A DNA stretch of 64,000 bases from Neobacillus drentensis (GTDB lineage: Bacteria; Bacillota; Bacilli; Bacillales; Cytobacillaceae). Below are positions 50,197 through 59,014 of the stretch, piece after piece. The DNA lies in contig NZ_CP091110.1 of assembly GCF_021560175.1 (NCBI RefSeq), forward strand, positions 920,001 through 984,000. The letters run 5' to 3'. Below the pieces are notes generated by a model, which was not told the origin of the DNA, made no database searches, and saw only the letters and a program-made list of their open reading frames with translations. Position numbers and translations under genes: made by a program. The stretch's first letter is position 1; each line of letters opens with the position of its first letter.

Positions 50197-51486
50197 TTGA
50201 CTAACAATCCAGCCAACTTAGAGGGATTAGCAGAAAAAAAGGTATCAAGACGGGATATTTTGAAAACTGCCGGCATTGGCGGGGTCGGAGTCATACTAGG
50301 AGCTTCCGGTCTCGGCAGTGTCCTTGCACTAAAGGAAAGTAAGGCATCAGGCCCTGAGCCAAGTCAGGATATTGTTCCTTTTTATGGCGATTACCAGAGC
50401 GGTATTACGACAAAACCACAAAATCATGTTTATTTTGTTTCCTTAGATGTCACGGCGTCTAAGCGAGAAGACTTGTCCAAACTATTTAAAGAATGGACCA
50501 AGGCATCTGCTCTGATGACAAAGGGGAAGTCAGTCGGCAAGCTTTCTAGCAATGAATTTTTACCTCCAGATGATACTGGGGAGGCGGCAGGACTATCGCC
50601 ATCCAATTTGACGATTACATTTGGGGTCGGACCTAGTCTTTTTGTAAAAGACAATCAAGACCGCTTTGGGTTAAAACACAAGCAGCCGAAGGAACTGGTT
50701 GATCTTCCCGCCTTCCCGCTTGATGCCTTAGAAGAGGAATGGACCGGTGGTGATCTTTGTATCCAAGCTTGCGCAGATGATTTGCAGGTAGCCTTTCATG
50801 CGGTCAGAAATCTGATTCGAATCGCCAGAGGGAAAGCCACATTGCGCTGGGCGCAAACTGGTTTCCAGCGGACGAAGCAGGCAGATCCTAAAAAGGAAAC
50901 ACCGAGAAACCTATTCGGTTTCAAAGATGGTACAGTGAACCCTGATGTTGACAGTAAAAAACAAGTGAATGAACATATCTGGGTTCAACAGGGCGACGGA
51001 CCGGATTGGCTTGTTAATGGCAGTTACCTTGTAGTCCGGCGGATTCAAATGTTTATTGAGGTATGGGACCGAACCAATCTAAGGGAGCAAGAAAACACTT
51101 TTGGCCGCTACCGGGACAGTGGTGCACCGTTAGGGCAAAAGAATGAGTTTGATAAACCTGATTTCACGCATAAGAAAGAAACTGGTCAGGACGTGATTCC
51201 TGCCAATTCTCATGTTCGCTTATCTCATGGAGATGGCTCGCAGCAGATTCTCCGTCGGGCCTATTCCTATGCAGATGGGATGGATTTGAAAACGGGCAGC
51301 TTTGATGCAGGTCTTTTGTTTCTATGCTTCCAGCGGACACCAAGTAAACAATTTATCCCCATTCAGAACAGGTTAGCTAAAATGGATAAATTAAACGAAT
51401 ATACCGTCCACCGTGGAAGTGCCATTTTTGCTTGTTTACCAGGTACTAAAGAGGGCGGTTTTATCGGAGAGACACTATTTAACTAG
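50197..51486 (+). CDS. efeB: EfeB, Tat-exported DyP-type haem peroxidase
   Basis: 429 residues from TTG 50197, with GGAGGCG 8 bases upstream and directly after the efeO stop. The twin-arginine signal VSRRDILKTAGIGGVGVILG is clear. The DyP signature GFKDGTVNP (GxxDG) carries the catalytic Asp, and the proximal haem His lies in the C-terminal half (ANSHVRLSHGDG). EfeB oxidises ferrous iron or acts on haem outside the cell so that EfeU can import iron. Confidence 0.93.
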   Translation: MTNNPANLEGLAEKKVSRRDILKTAGIGGVGVILGASGLGSVLALKESKASGPEPSQDIVPFYGDYQSGITTKPQNHVYFVSLDVTASKREDLSKLFKEWTKASALMTKGKSVGKLSSNEFLPPDDTGEAAGLSPSNLTITFGVGPSLFVKDNQDRFGLKHKQPKELVDLPAFPLDALEEEWTGGDLCIQACADDLQVAFHAVRNLIRIARGKATLRWAQTGFQRTKQADPKKETPRNLFGFKDGTVNPDVDSKKQVNEHIWVQQGDGPDWLVNGSYLVVRRIQMFIEVWDRTNLREQENTFGRYRDSGAPLGQKNEFDKPDFTHKKETGQDVIPANSHVRLSHGDGSQQILRRAYSYADGMDLKTGSFDAGLLFLCFQRTPSKQFIPIQNRLAKMDKLNEYTVHRGSAIFACLPGTKEGGFIGETLFN

Positions 51487-51505
51487 TGGTTGAGGAGAGA
51501 AGATT

Positions 51506-53266
51506 ATGCAGTGTTTAAATTGGAAGCCTTTATTAGTAATGATTATGTTAATAAGTTTTTTTCAAATGAGCCTTCCCGTAAAGGCAGCAGAAAATAGTGA
51601 TGAACTTTTTGTCTTAATTGGTGATAGTTTAATGAAGGCCAAGGATGGCGAGCAGACTGTTGTAGCCAAAAACATGGAGCAGTTTGCAAGCGAGTGGCAG
51701 TCCATTAAAAAAGCTGGCAGCGAACGAGCCCAAGCTGTTGACCAAGAGTTAAAAGAAGTTCAAAGTTTACTAGCTAAGAACAGCGTTGATCAAGAGGCAC
51801 TCTCGAAAGGTCTCTCGGCCCTTTCAAGTGCAGTCGTTCAATATGAAGAGGAACAAAATCCCAAAGATAAAGAAAAAGGCAAAGAGCAGGTAAAGCAGTT
51901 GCTTCCGCTTATTTCTGTTATGGAGGGCTCGGTAGAAAAAGGGGATACCGCTTCATTAAAGCTTCAATACCAAAAATTAATGAATGGGTGGACAGCTTCA
52001 GAGAAGGCTGTTCACGATGAGAGTATTGCTGCATATGGAAACATTGAAAAATACACAGCTCTCATAAGAATTGCGATTACACAGGAACCAGCCGATTTAG
52101 ATAAGGCCGGGCAAAACTTAGATCAACTTAAAGTAGAAGTAGAAAATTTTCTTGCTGGTAAGGTATCGAAACAGCTAAAAGGAGATTACTCCTTGAATGA
52201 CTTAGCTGCATTGTTAAGTGATTCTGAAAAAGCAATTTCTCAAAGGGACTACAAAGGGGCCAGTGAACATTTAAATAAAATTTTGACCATCTGGCCAATG
52301 GTAGAAGGCGATGTTCAAACGAGGGACAGCAGTTTGTACAGCGATATCGAAACGAAGGTACCAACTGCCATCAGTCTCTTAGATTCTGAACAAGTAAATG
52401 CCGATAAAGCTACCAATATTGTTAAGGACCTAGAAGATCGGCTTGCACCGTTATTAAGTAAAACAAGTTATTCATTTTGGGATGCAGCCCTTATTTTATT
52501 GCGTGAAGGATTAGAAGGATTATTAGTTGTCGCAACCCTAATTGCCTTTTTAAAAAAGATGGGGCAATCCACCCAGCAAAAGTGGATTTGGACTGGAGTG
52601 GTTGCCGGAATCTTGGCCAGTGCCGTCCTAGCCGTCATTATTAATATTGTCTTTTCAAAATTTGTGGCAGCTTCAAGCCGGGAGTATATTGAAGGGATTA
52701 CCGGTATCGTTGCTGTCATCATGATGCTGACGGTCGGGGCTTGGCTTCATAATAAGTCAAGTATTGGAAATTGGAATAACTACATTAATCAGCAAATGCA
52801 GCAGGCAATTGCCAAAGGAAGTCTCCTTTCCTTTGCCTTTATTAGTTTTCTTTCGGTCTTTCGTGAAGGTGCAGAGACAATTATCTTCTATACAGGCATT
52901 ACTCCTTATATAGGTTTAGCGGAGCTTGTATTAGGGATTTGTCTGGCGCTTGTGGTGTTAGTCATCGCTGGCTTTGCCATTATTCATTACAGTGTAAGAA
53001 TTCCCATTCGCTTATTCTTTCGAACCGCAACCATCTTAATTTACTTCTTAGCGTTCAAAATTTTAGGGATCAGTATACATGCACTGCAGATTTCAAATGT
53101 GCTATCAACCACTACAGTGGAACGCTTGCCATTTATTGACTGGCTGGGGCTTTATCCAACATATGAAACCACTTTACCCCAATTACTATTACTGTGCATT
53201 ATCTTCTTCACTACTTATTTGGTGAAAAAAAGTGATGGGAAACAAGTAATCTCAACCAATGTTTAA
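51506..53266 (+). CDS. efeU: EfeU, FTR1-type iron permease with a long extracellular domain
   Basis: 586 residues. Signal peptide, then a helical extracellular domain of about 290 residues rich in Lys, Glu and Ala, then a seven-helix FTR1 permease (about 325-575) with both REGxE iron motifs, LREGLEGLLVV (about 333) and FREGAETIIFY (about 452). E. coli EfeU is only the permease part; the long front domain is typical of Bacillus forms. TGAGGAGAG precedes the ATG. Confidence 0.93.
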   Translation: MQCLNWKPLLVMIMLISFFQMSLPVKAAENSDELFVLIGDSLMKAKDGEQTVVAKNMEQFASEWQSIKKAGSERAQAVDQELKEVQSLLAKNSVDQEALSKGLSALSSAVVQYEEEQNPKDKEKGKEQVKQLLPLISVMEGSVEKGDTASLKLQYQKLMNGWTASEKAVHDESIAAYGNIEKYTALIRIAITQEPADLDKAGQNLDQLKVEVENFLAGKVSKQLKGDYSLNDLAALLSDSEKAISQRDYKGASEHLNKILTIWPMVEGDVQTRDSSLYSDIETKVPTAISLLDSEQVNADKATNIVKDLEDRLAPLLSKTSYSFWDAALILLREGLEGLLVVATLIAFLKKMGQSTQQKWIWTGVVAGILASAVLAVIINIVFSKFVAASSREYIEGITGIVAVIMMLTVGAWLHNKSSIGNWNNYINQQMQQAIAKGSLLSFAFISFLSVFREGAETIIFYTGITPYIGLAELVLGICLALVVLVIAGFAIIHYSVRIPIRLFFRTATILIYFLAFKILGISIHALQISNVLSTTTVERLPFIDWLGLYPTYETTLPQLLLLCIIFFTTYLVKKSDGKQVISTNV

Positions 53267-53296
53267 AAGGGCTGACTTGATCAGTCCTTTTTCTTT
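53265..53296 (+). terminator. Intrinsic terminator of the efe operon
   Basis: AAAAGGGCTGA and TCAGTCCTTTTT pair around CTTGA, followed by CTTTT. Confidence 0.8.
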
Positions 53297-53374
53297 TAAA
53301 AAAATTTCTCCTACTATTCAAGGGACTTGTCTCATAAGTTAGTAAAAGAGATGAGAGTAAGGGAGATTTGCAAA

Positions 53375-54709
53375 TTGGGTATTTATTATAAAGGAATCTT
53401 TTTTCTAGCTGCTTCTGCTTTCTTGGGTGAAATGATTGAGGTTTTAATCAATATGATTTTGGCGAGAGAATTGGGATCTCATGGGCTGGGACTTTATATG
53501 ACAATCCTTCCATCCATTTTTTTACTGGTGTTATTGTCTAGCTTTGAATTACAAGTTTCCATTTCAAAGTTCATTGCTGAGAGGGAGCAGCGGTATCACC
53601 GTACGATTCTTTATCATGCTATGACCATCACTATCACTTTTACTTGTATTCTATTTTTAGCAGCCGCTGCGCTCCTTCCGTTTATCTCGGTATTTGATAA
53701 TTACCATCCATATGTCAGATGGCTGGTTTTGATTTTAATCCCAGTTATCTCGTTCACCTCTGTGGCAAGAGGCTACTTTATGGGTGTTCAGGAAATGGGG
53801 AAAATAGCGGTTTCCAACTTCCTTCGTAAGGCAGTCCAGCTAGTAGGCTTATTTATCCTCTTTCGCTATTTTGAATATGATGCGGAGGCCTCGTTATTAA
53901 TTGCGATTTGCGCCCTGATTGGCAGTGAGGTTGTGATGTTTTTATATCTGTTCTACTTGTTCATTATTCAATTTCAACAGTTAAAACGGAAGCCCTTCTC
54001 TAATATGAACCGAAAAGGGGTACGGAAAAACTTAATCGCTGTGTCGATTCCAACGACAGGCCTGCGGCTATTCTCAGCGGTCATGAATGCCGTTCAACCG
54101 TTTGTGATCAAGGGAGCCTTGGTTTACTCTGGAGTGTCGAGCACCCTGGCAACCCAACAATTCGGCATGCTGATGGGGGTGGCGGCTTCGATTGGATTTT
54201 TCCCGGCTTTTATTGCACACTCGTTAATGATCGTGCTGATTCCAGCCGTTTCTAAGACCAATTCACAAAAGGATTACGCAACCTTGCAAAAAATGCTCCA
54301 ACAGGTGATGACGATAACGTTTCTATATGGTGTTCCTGCTGTAGCAATTTTTTACTTTTTCGCTCCGGAACTAACCTCTTTATTTTTTAAATCGGATACA
54401 TCTGCTGTTTATTTGCAGCTGCTCTGGCCGTTTTTTCTCTTTCATTTCTTTATCATGCCAATGCAGGCTTTTTTAATTGGTCTTGATATGTTAAAAGAGT
54501 TGTTTTTTCATATAATTTGGTCGACCATTATCTCCTTTGCTTTAGTCCTGTGGCTTGGCTCCTCGCACGACTGGCAGATGAATGGGGTAATTATCGGCAT
54601 GAATACAGGGGCCGTTCTTTTGGCTCTCATGCATTACTTAACAATCTGTAAGAAGATTGGGGTTTCTATTTTTATGAAAGGGATGGTTACAAATGCAGCG
54701 GAACGATGA
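53375..54709 (+). CDS. Polysaccharide/lipid flippase of the MOP superfamily (SpoVB-like)
   Basis: 444 residues from TTG 53375, which has AAGGGAG nine bases upstream; the frame is open further but earlier starts lack a site. About 14 hydrophobic helices. ASAFLGEMIEVLINMILARELGS at the start and ARGYFMGVQEM are the pattern of SpoVB/MurJ/Wzx-type flippases. The cargo cannot be assigned. A strong terminator follows. Confidence 0.85.
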   Translation: MGIYYKGIFFLAASAFLGEMIEVLINMILARELGSHGLGLYMTILPSIFLLVLLSSFELQVSISKFIAEREQRYHRTILYHAMTITITFTCILFLAAAALLPFISVFDNYHPYVRWLVLILIPVISFTSVARGYFMGVQEMGKIAVSNFLRKAVQLVGLFILFRYFEYDAEASLLIAICALIGSEVVMFLYLFYLFIIQFQQLKRKPFSNMNRKGVRKNLIAVSIPTTGLRLFSAVMNAVQPFVIKGALVYSGVSSTLATQQFGMLMGVAASIGFFPAFIAHSLMIVLIPAVSKTNSQKDYATLQKMLQQVMTITFLYGVPAVAIFYFFAPELTSLFFKSDTSAVYLQLLWPFFLFHFFIMPMQAFLIGLDMLKELFFHIIWSTIISFALVLWLGSSHDWQMNGVIIGMNTGAVLLALMHYLTICKKIGVSIFMKGMVTNAAER

Positions 54710-54741
54710 GCTTTTTTTAAAGCGGAGGGGGCAGCAGTTAT

Positions 54742-54798
54742 CGAGACTAAAAAAACAGGAGCTTGGCAATTTGCCAAACTCCTGTTTTTTTAGTCTCT
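54742..54798. terminator. Bidirectional terminator
   Basis: A 19-base perfect stem: GAGACTAAAAAAACAGGAG and its complement, with an inner TTGGCA/TGCCAA hairpin. It lies between the flippase gene and the convergent yetJ and includes the yetJ stop codon. Confidence 0.9.
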
Positions 54799-55437
54799 AC
54801 TTGAAACAATTCCAAGGATACGAAGAATGCTGATAAATAAGTTAATAAAATCAAGATATAAATTTAAGGCCATCAACGGCACATCTTCAGCTCTTACTCC
54901 GTAGTGCTTCATACGGCTGATATCGAAAAGAACATATCCGCTAAAAACTAAAACACCGACAAAGGAGTAAGCTAGCATTCCTGTCGAGCTTAAAGGGAAG
55001 AAGATATTATAAAGTGAAATGGCTACTAATGCTAAGATAGCTGCCAGTAAGAACCCGCCCAAGAAAGAAAAATTACGTTTGGACTTTGCTGCGTAAATGG
55101 CAATCCCTGAAAAGACTACGGTTGTGCTCGCAAATGCCATCCCGACTACATTAGCTCCTGAAGTAGAAAGGTAGTAAGCTACGATCGGATACAAGGTAAT
55201 CCCTGAGATAAAAGTAAAGATATACAAAAAGCCATAAGAAACTGCTTTTCTCCTTCTAAAGAAAAAGGCGGTTATCAACATAATAAATTCTAAAATCATT
55301 AACGGCATAAACAATCCAGGCGGAACAACAAATGCCCCTGCCATCGTCCCTAAGAAGGCAATTGCTAATGAAAGTGCAAACGTCCTTAAAACGGAAGGCA
55401 TAAATTCAGTCGATGTTTGTGTATACAAAATCTTCAC
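54790..55437 (-). CDS. yetJ: YetJ, Bax inhibitor-1 family calcium channel
   Basis: 215 residues, seven hydrophobic helices. The C-terminal di-aspartyl pH sensor pair of YetJ is visible in FDISRMKHYG and NLYLDFINLFI. YetJ is a pH-dependent calcium leak channel in the cytoplasmic membrane. Start: GTG 55437 overlaps its own ribosome site; TTG 55428, seven bases after GAGGTG, is the better-spaced choice. Confidence 0.9.
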   Translation of the reverse strand: MKILYTQTSTEFMPSVLRTFALSLAIAFLGTMAGAFVVPPGLFMPLMILEFIMLITAFFFRRRKAVSYGFLYIFTFISGITLYPIVAYYLSTSGANVVGMAFASTTVVFSGIAIYAAKSKRNFSFLGGFLLAAILALVAISLYNIFFPLSSTGMLAYSFVGVLVFSGYVLFDISRMKHYGVRAEDVPLMALNLYLDFINLFISILRILGIVSSRD

Positions 55438-55501
55438 CTCAAAATGAATTTGATAGAAAGTCTAGTCTCTGACTTCCTTATTAAGATATACGTATAAGTG
55501 G

Positions 55502-55894
55502 TCAAGATGTTTCATTTTTTCTAAAAGATTCTTGGTTTTCTTTTAAAAGGTCACGAATCTCCGCCAAAAGCTCTTCTTGACGTTCTACTTTTACCACGAC
55601 CTCGGCAGGTGCTTCCTTCTTTTTAAAACGGTTAATGAACTTTACAAATAGGAAAACGGAAAATGCAATGATAAAGAAATCAACCACCGACTGGATGAAT
55701 TTCCCGTAGTTCAAGCCGAGAAACGAAAGCTCCGCAAAGGAGTCCACTCTCCCAAGTAACAGCGCAACAATTGGCATAATAATATCGGCGACAAGCGAAG
55801 AGACGATTTTTCCGAATGCTCCGCCAATGATTACCCCAACGGCTAAATCAATGACATTGCCTTTAATAGCAAACTGTCTAAATTCTTTCCACAT
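55502..55894 (-). CDS. mscL: MscL, large-conductance mechanosensitive channel
   Basis: 130 residues, the family's normal size. N-terminal amphipathic helix ([20 protein letters not shown]), TM1 with the [16 protein letters not shown] pore motif, an external loop, TM2 ([15 protein letters not shown]) and a charged C-terminal helix. It opens on hypo-osmotic shock. Ribosome site GGGAGG. Confidence 0.96.
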   Translation of the reverse strand: MWKEFRQFAIKGNVIDLAVGVIIGGAFGKIVSSLVADIIMPIVALLLGRVDSFAELSFLGLNYGKFIQSVVDFFIIAFSVFLFVKFINRFKKKEAPAEVVVKVERQEELLAEIRDLLKENQESFRKNETS

Positions 55895-56010
55895 TTAAGC
55901 AGCCTCCCTTGCTTTTTTTCTTAATTGTTCATTTTATCTTTACCTAGCAAGAAAGGCAACTAGATATTTTTGGTACATATGGTCCGTTTAGGATATTAAT
56001 TTCATTTTTA

Positions 56011-56218
56011 GGATCATAACCGCCGAAGCCCCACCAAGTTGTGGAGTACGAAGGATAAGAAGGGTTCATAACTGCCGAAGCCTCACCAAGTTGTCGAGTT
56101 CGAGGGATAAGAAGGGTTCATAACTGTCGAAGCTTCACCGTGCTGCCGTGTTGGAGGGATAAGAAGGGTTCATAACGGCCGAAGCCTCACCAAATTGCCG
56201 TGTTCGAGGGATAAGAGA
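56011..56218 (+). repeat. Second 52-bp-period tandem array (four units)
   Basis: GGTTCATAAC (GGATCATAAC in the first) recurs at 56011, 56063, 56115 and 56167, exactly 52 bases apart. GGATAAGAAGGGTTCATAAC is shared with the array at 3251-3960 apart from two or three bases, while the other half of each unit differs both between and within arrays. It fills most of the 381-base gap between mscL and ampS; no gene is present there. Confidence 0.92.
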
Positions 56219-56276
56219 CACAGTGAAGGAATAACTCCAGCTCCATCCCTCAATCACGTCATTCTGCTATCGTTTT

Positions 56277-57509
56277 TTAAAAAGCCCAGTTACCCGCTCT
56301 GAAGATAGGTTCTGTTTTTCCATCAACCGTTACTCCGTCAATGTCCATATCCTTAGAACCAATCATGAAATCAACATGGGTAATACTTTCGTTAAGCCCA
56401 TTTTGTGCTAATTCCTCTGAAGACATTTTCTTTCCGCCTTCAATACAAAAAGCGTAGGCACTGCCGATCGCTAAATGATTTGAGGCATTTTCATCAAATA
56501 AAGTATTGAAGAAAAGAACATTGGATTGTGAAATGGGAGAATTATAAGGAACAAGCGCTACTTCCCCAAGATAATGTGAACCCTCGTCAGTTTCCACAAG
56601 TCGCTTCAAGATTTCTTCGCCTTCTTCTGCTTTCACACCAACAATTTTCCCATTCTCAAACGTAACCGAAAAACGGTCGATGATATTGCCGCCATAGCTT
56701 AAAGGCTTCGTACTTGCAACCGTGCCGTTCACACCGATTTTTAGAGGGACAGTAAAGACCTCTTCAGTTGGCATATTTGCCATAAACTCATGCCCGCTTT
56801 CATTAACACTACCGGCACCTACCCAAAGATGTTTCTCCGGCAGTTCGATGGTTAAATCTGTTCCTGGCGCAGTATAATGAAGTTCTTTGTATCTTTTCCC
56901 ATTTAGATAGTGAACCTTCTCATGAAGGGTTTCGTCATGTTTTTTCCAAGCCTCGACCGGATTTTCTGTATCGACCCGGACAGATTTGAAAATAGCTTCC
57001 CAAAGCTTATTTACTTGATTGTCACTCGGTTCGTTCGGAAATACTTTCGCAGCCCAATCCTTTGAGGCTGCAGCAATCACTGTCCAACTGACTTTGTCTG
57101 ATTGGATGGCTTTCCGATAGTGGGAAAGTGCCTTTCCGGCTGCCTTCTGGAAGTTAGCGATTCGCTCAGGATTGACCCCTTTTAATAAGTCAGGACTGGA
57201 AGAAATAACCGACATAAAGGCTGCCCCTTTTTCTGCTAGATCCTCCATTTCCTTTGCACGCCATACCGGATACTCTAAGAAAGCCTCATCTGGTGCTAAA
57301 TCATATTTTGTTCTTGAAACAAAATCATCATTCCAGTTCACAATGACATTTAGTGCGCCTGTTTCGTAAGCCTTTTTGACAATAAGACGAACCAATTCAG
57401 CTGCTTCTAAAGTGGCATTTACCACCAAACTTTGGCCTTTTTGAATATTCACACCAACCTTAACAGCTAGCTCGGCATATTTTTCAAGATTTTTAATAAA
57501 ATCACTCAT
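56277..57509 (-). CDS. ampS: Aminopeptidase of the M29 family (AmpS)
   Basis: 410 residues, the normal length for thermophilic-type M29 aminopeptidases. Co-catalytic metal ligands are visible in FMANMPTEEVFT, ETDEGSHYLGEVALV, NHLAIGSAY and THVDFMIGS. It removes N-terminal residues from peptides in the cytoplasm. AAAGGAG precedes the ATG. It lies 88 bases after the MFS gene on the same strand. Confidence 0.93.
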   Translation of the reverse strand: MSDFIKNLEKYAELAVKVGVNIQKGQSLVVNATLEAAELVRLIVKKAYETGALNVIVNWNDDFVSRTKYDLAPDEAFLEYPVWRAKEMEDLAEKGAAFMSVISSSPDLLKGVNPERIANFQKAAGKALSHYRKAIQSDKVSWTVIAAASKDWAAKVFPNEPSDNQVNKLWEAIFKSVRVDTENPVEAWKKHDETLHEKVHYLNGKRYKELHYTAPGTDLTIELPEKHLWVGAGSVNESGHEFMANMPTEEVFTVPLKIGVNGTVASTKPLSYGGNIIDRFSVTFENGKIVGVKAEEGEEILKRLVETDEGSHYLGEVALVPYNSPISQSNVLFFNTLFDENASNHLAIGSAYAFCIEGGKKMSSEELAQNGLNESITHVDFMIGSKDMDIDGVTVDGKTEPIFRAGNWAF

Positions 57510-57597
57510 AGTATGTATCTCCTTTTTATCAGAATCTTCCTATATTGTAGCGTGTTCAAATGGAAAAATAAACCGTAAACCATAGTAATGAAGCAGT

Positions 57598-58869
57598 CTA
57601 AGCTGTGATTCTGCTTTTTTGTTTTTCGAACACATAAAACATAATCCAATATAATCCTGCACTCGCAAGGGCAAGCAGACAAAGAATGAAGAACGTCCAT
57701 CCATAGCCCACCCAAACAGTCATTGGAATGGCAAGAGGGGCGATTGTCCGGCTAATCGTAAATCGCAAGCTGGCCGCTGCGAAATATTGGCCTCTCATAT
57801 GCTCTGGTGCAAGTTTGGAAACAAAACCTTGCTGCAATCCAGCTCCCATTAATTCTGCAAAAGTAAAAATGGCCATTGCGAAAATTAATCCCCAAATCCA
57901 GTGTGTCTGACTAAAAATAACAATAGATATTGCGTAGACAACAGATGAGAGGGCGAAGACGTTTCTCTCATAATATTTACTCATCCATCTTGTTACAAAG
58001 ACCGTCAACAAGGCAACAAGGAAACCATTTTCAGCTAAAACAATTCCAAATGCCTGCTCTCCTTTAATAAGGAACGACCAATCGCCAATGGTTAGCAGAC
58101 TTTGGTCTTTTACATAATCCTTGATATAGACCGGTATTAATAAGTCCAATTGCATAAAAGTCTGACCTGCTAAAACTCCAGCAATTATGAACAGAAGGAA
58201 GGTTTTATCTTTCACAATTAAAGCATAGTCTCTTATTTGGTTCCTTAAAAAATAATACCATTTTCCCTCGGTGGTGAGAGAGCTCCTTGTTTGCGAGGGG
58301 ACGGTTTCCCGAGTCCATTTTGTCAGGATTAAGCCTACTAAAATACAAACAGCCCCAGCAAAAAGCAATAGCTGAAAGCGATAATGAACATAAAAAATCG
58401 ATCCCAAAATGGGCCCGACTACAACAGCTATGTTAATCGATGTGTAAAAGATAGCAAACACATCACTGCGGTCCTTTTCCTTGACCACGTCGGCGACCAT
58501 GGCCTGACTTGCGGGCCAGTAAAATGAACCAAACACACCTGCTGCCGTAAACGCCACAAATCCTAACCACGGAGACTGAAGCCATGGAGAACTGGCTAAG
58601 GCAAAGCATAAGAATGAAAGCCCCTGGCCGAAAGAAGCTAGAACCATCATTCGTTTTCTTCCAAAGCGGTCAGCAAAATATCCGCCCATTAGGTTAGCTA
58701 ATACAGAAAATACTTGTGAAAACACTAATAATAAACCTGCTTTATTTTTGCCAAACTCTTCAGCAAAATAAATCGATAAGAACGGAAAAAACATCCAGTA
58801 GGTGATATTCACCAAGGCTTCCGCAAATAATCGAACCTTTAAATTTGCATCCCAATCCCTTATCCTCAT
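57598..58869 (-). CDS. MFS transporter (MdtH/YttB-like)
   Basis: 423 residues, 12 hydrophobic helices. The MFS loop motif GGYFADRFGRKRMM lies between helices 2 and 3, and GSFYWPASQAMVADVV resembles proline/antibiotic efflux subfamilies. Substrate unknown. Possibly co-transcribed with ampS downstream. Confidence 0.88.
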   Translation of the reverse strand: MRIRDWDANLKVRLFAEALVNITYWMFFPFLSIYFAEEFGKNKAGLLLVFSQVFSVLANLMGGYFADRFGRKRMMVLASFGQGLSFLCFALASSPWLQSPWLGFVAFTAAGVFGSFYWPASQAMVADVVKEKDRSDVFAIFYTSINIAVVVGPILGSIFYVHYRFQLLLFAGAVCILVGLILTKWTRETVPSQTRSSLTTEGKWYYFLRNQIRDYALIVKDKTFLLFIIAGVLAGQTFMQLDLLIPVYIKDYVKDQSLLTIGDWSFLIKGEQAFGIVLAENGFLVALLTVFVTRWMSKYYERNVFALSSVVYAISIVIFSQTHWIWGLIFAMAIFTFAELMGAGLQQGFVSKLAPEHMRGQYFAAASLRFTISRTIAPLAIPMTVWVGYGWTFFILCLLALASAGLYWIMFYVFEKQKSRITA

Positions 58870-59014
58870 AAGAATCCTCGTTTCTCTTTATGCGTGCCAC
58901 TACATCATACTATCCCCTTGGAAGTGGATTCAAGGGAAAAAAAGCCACTTCCCCGGCTAAACTGAATTTAATGATGTTTTATGCTATATTAGAGGTTAAT
59001 GGGTTACCGAAAGG

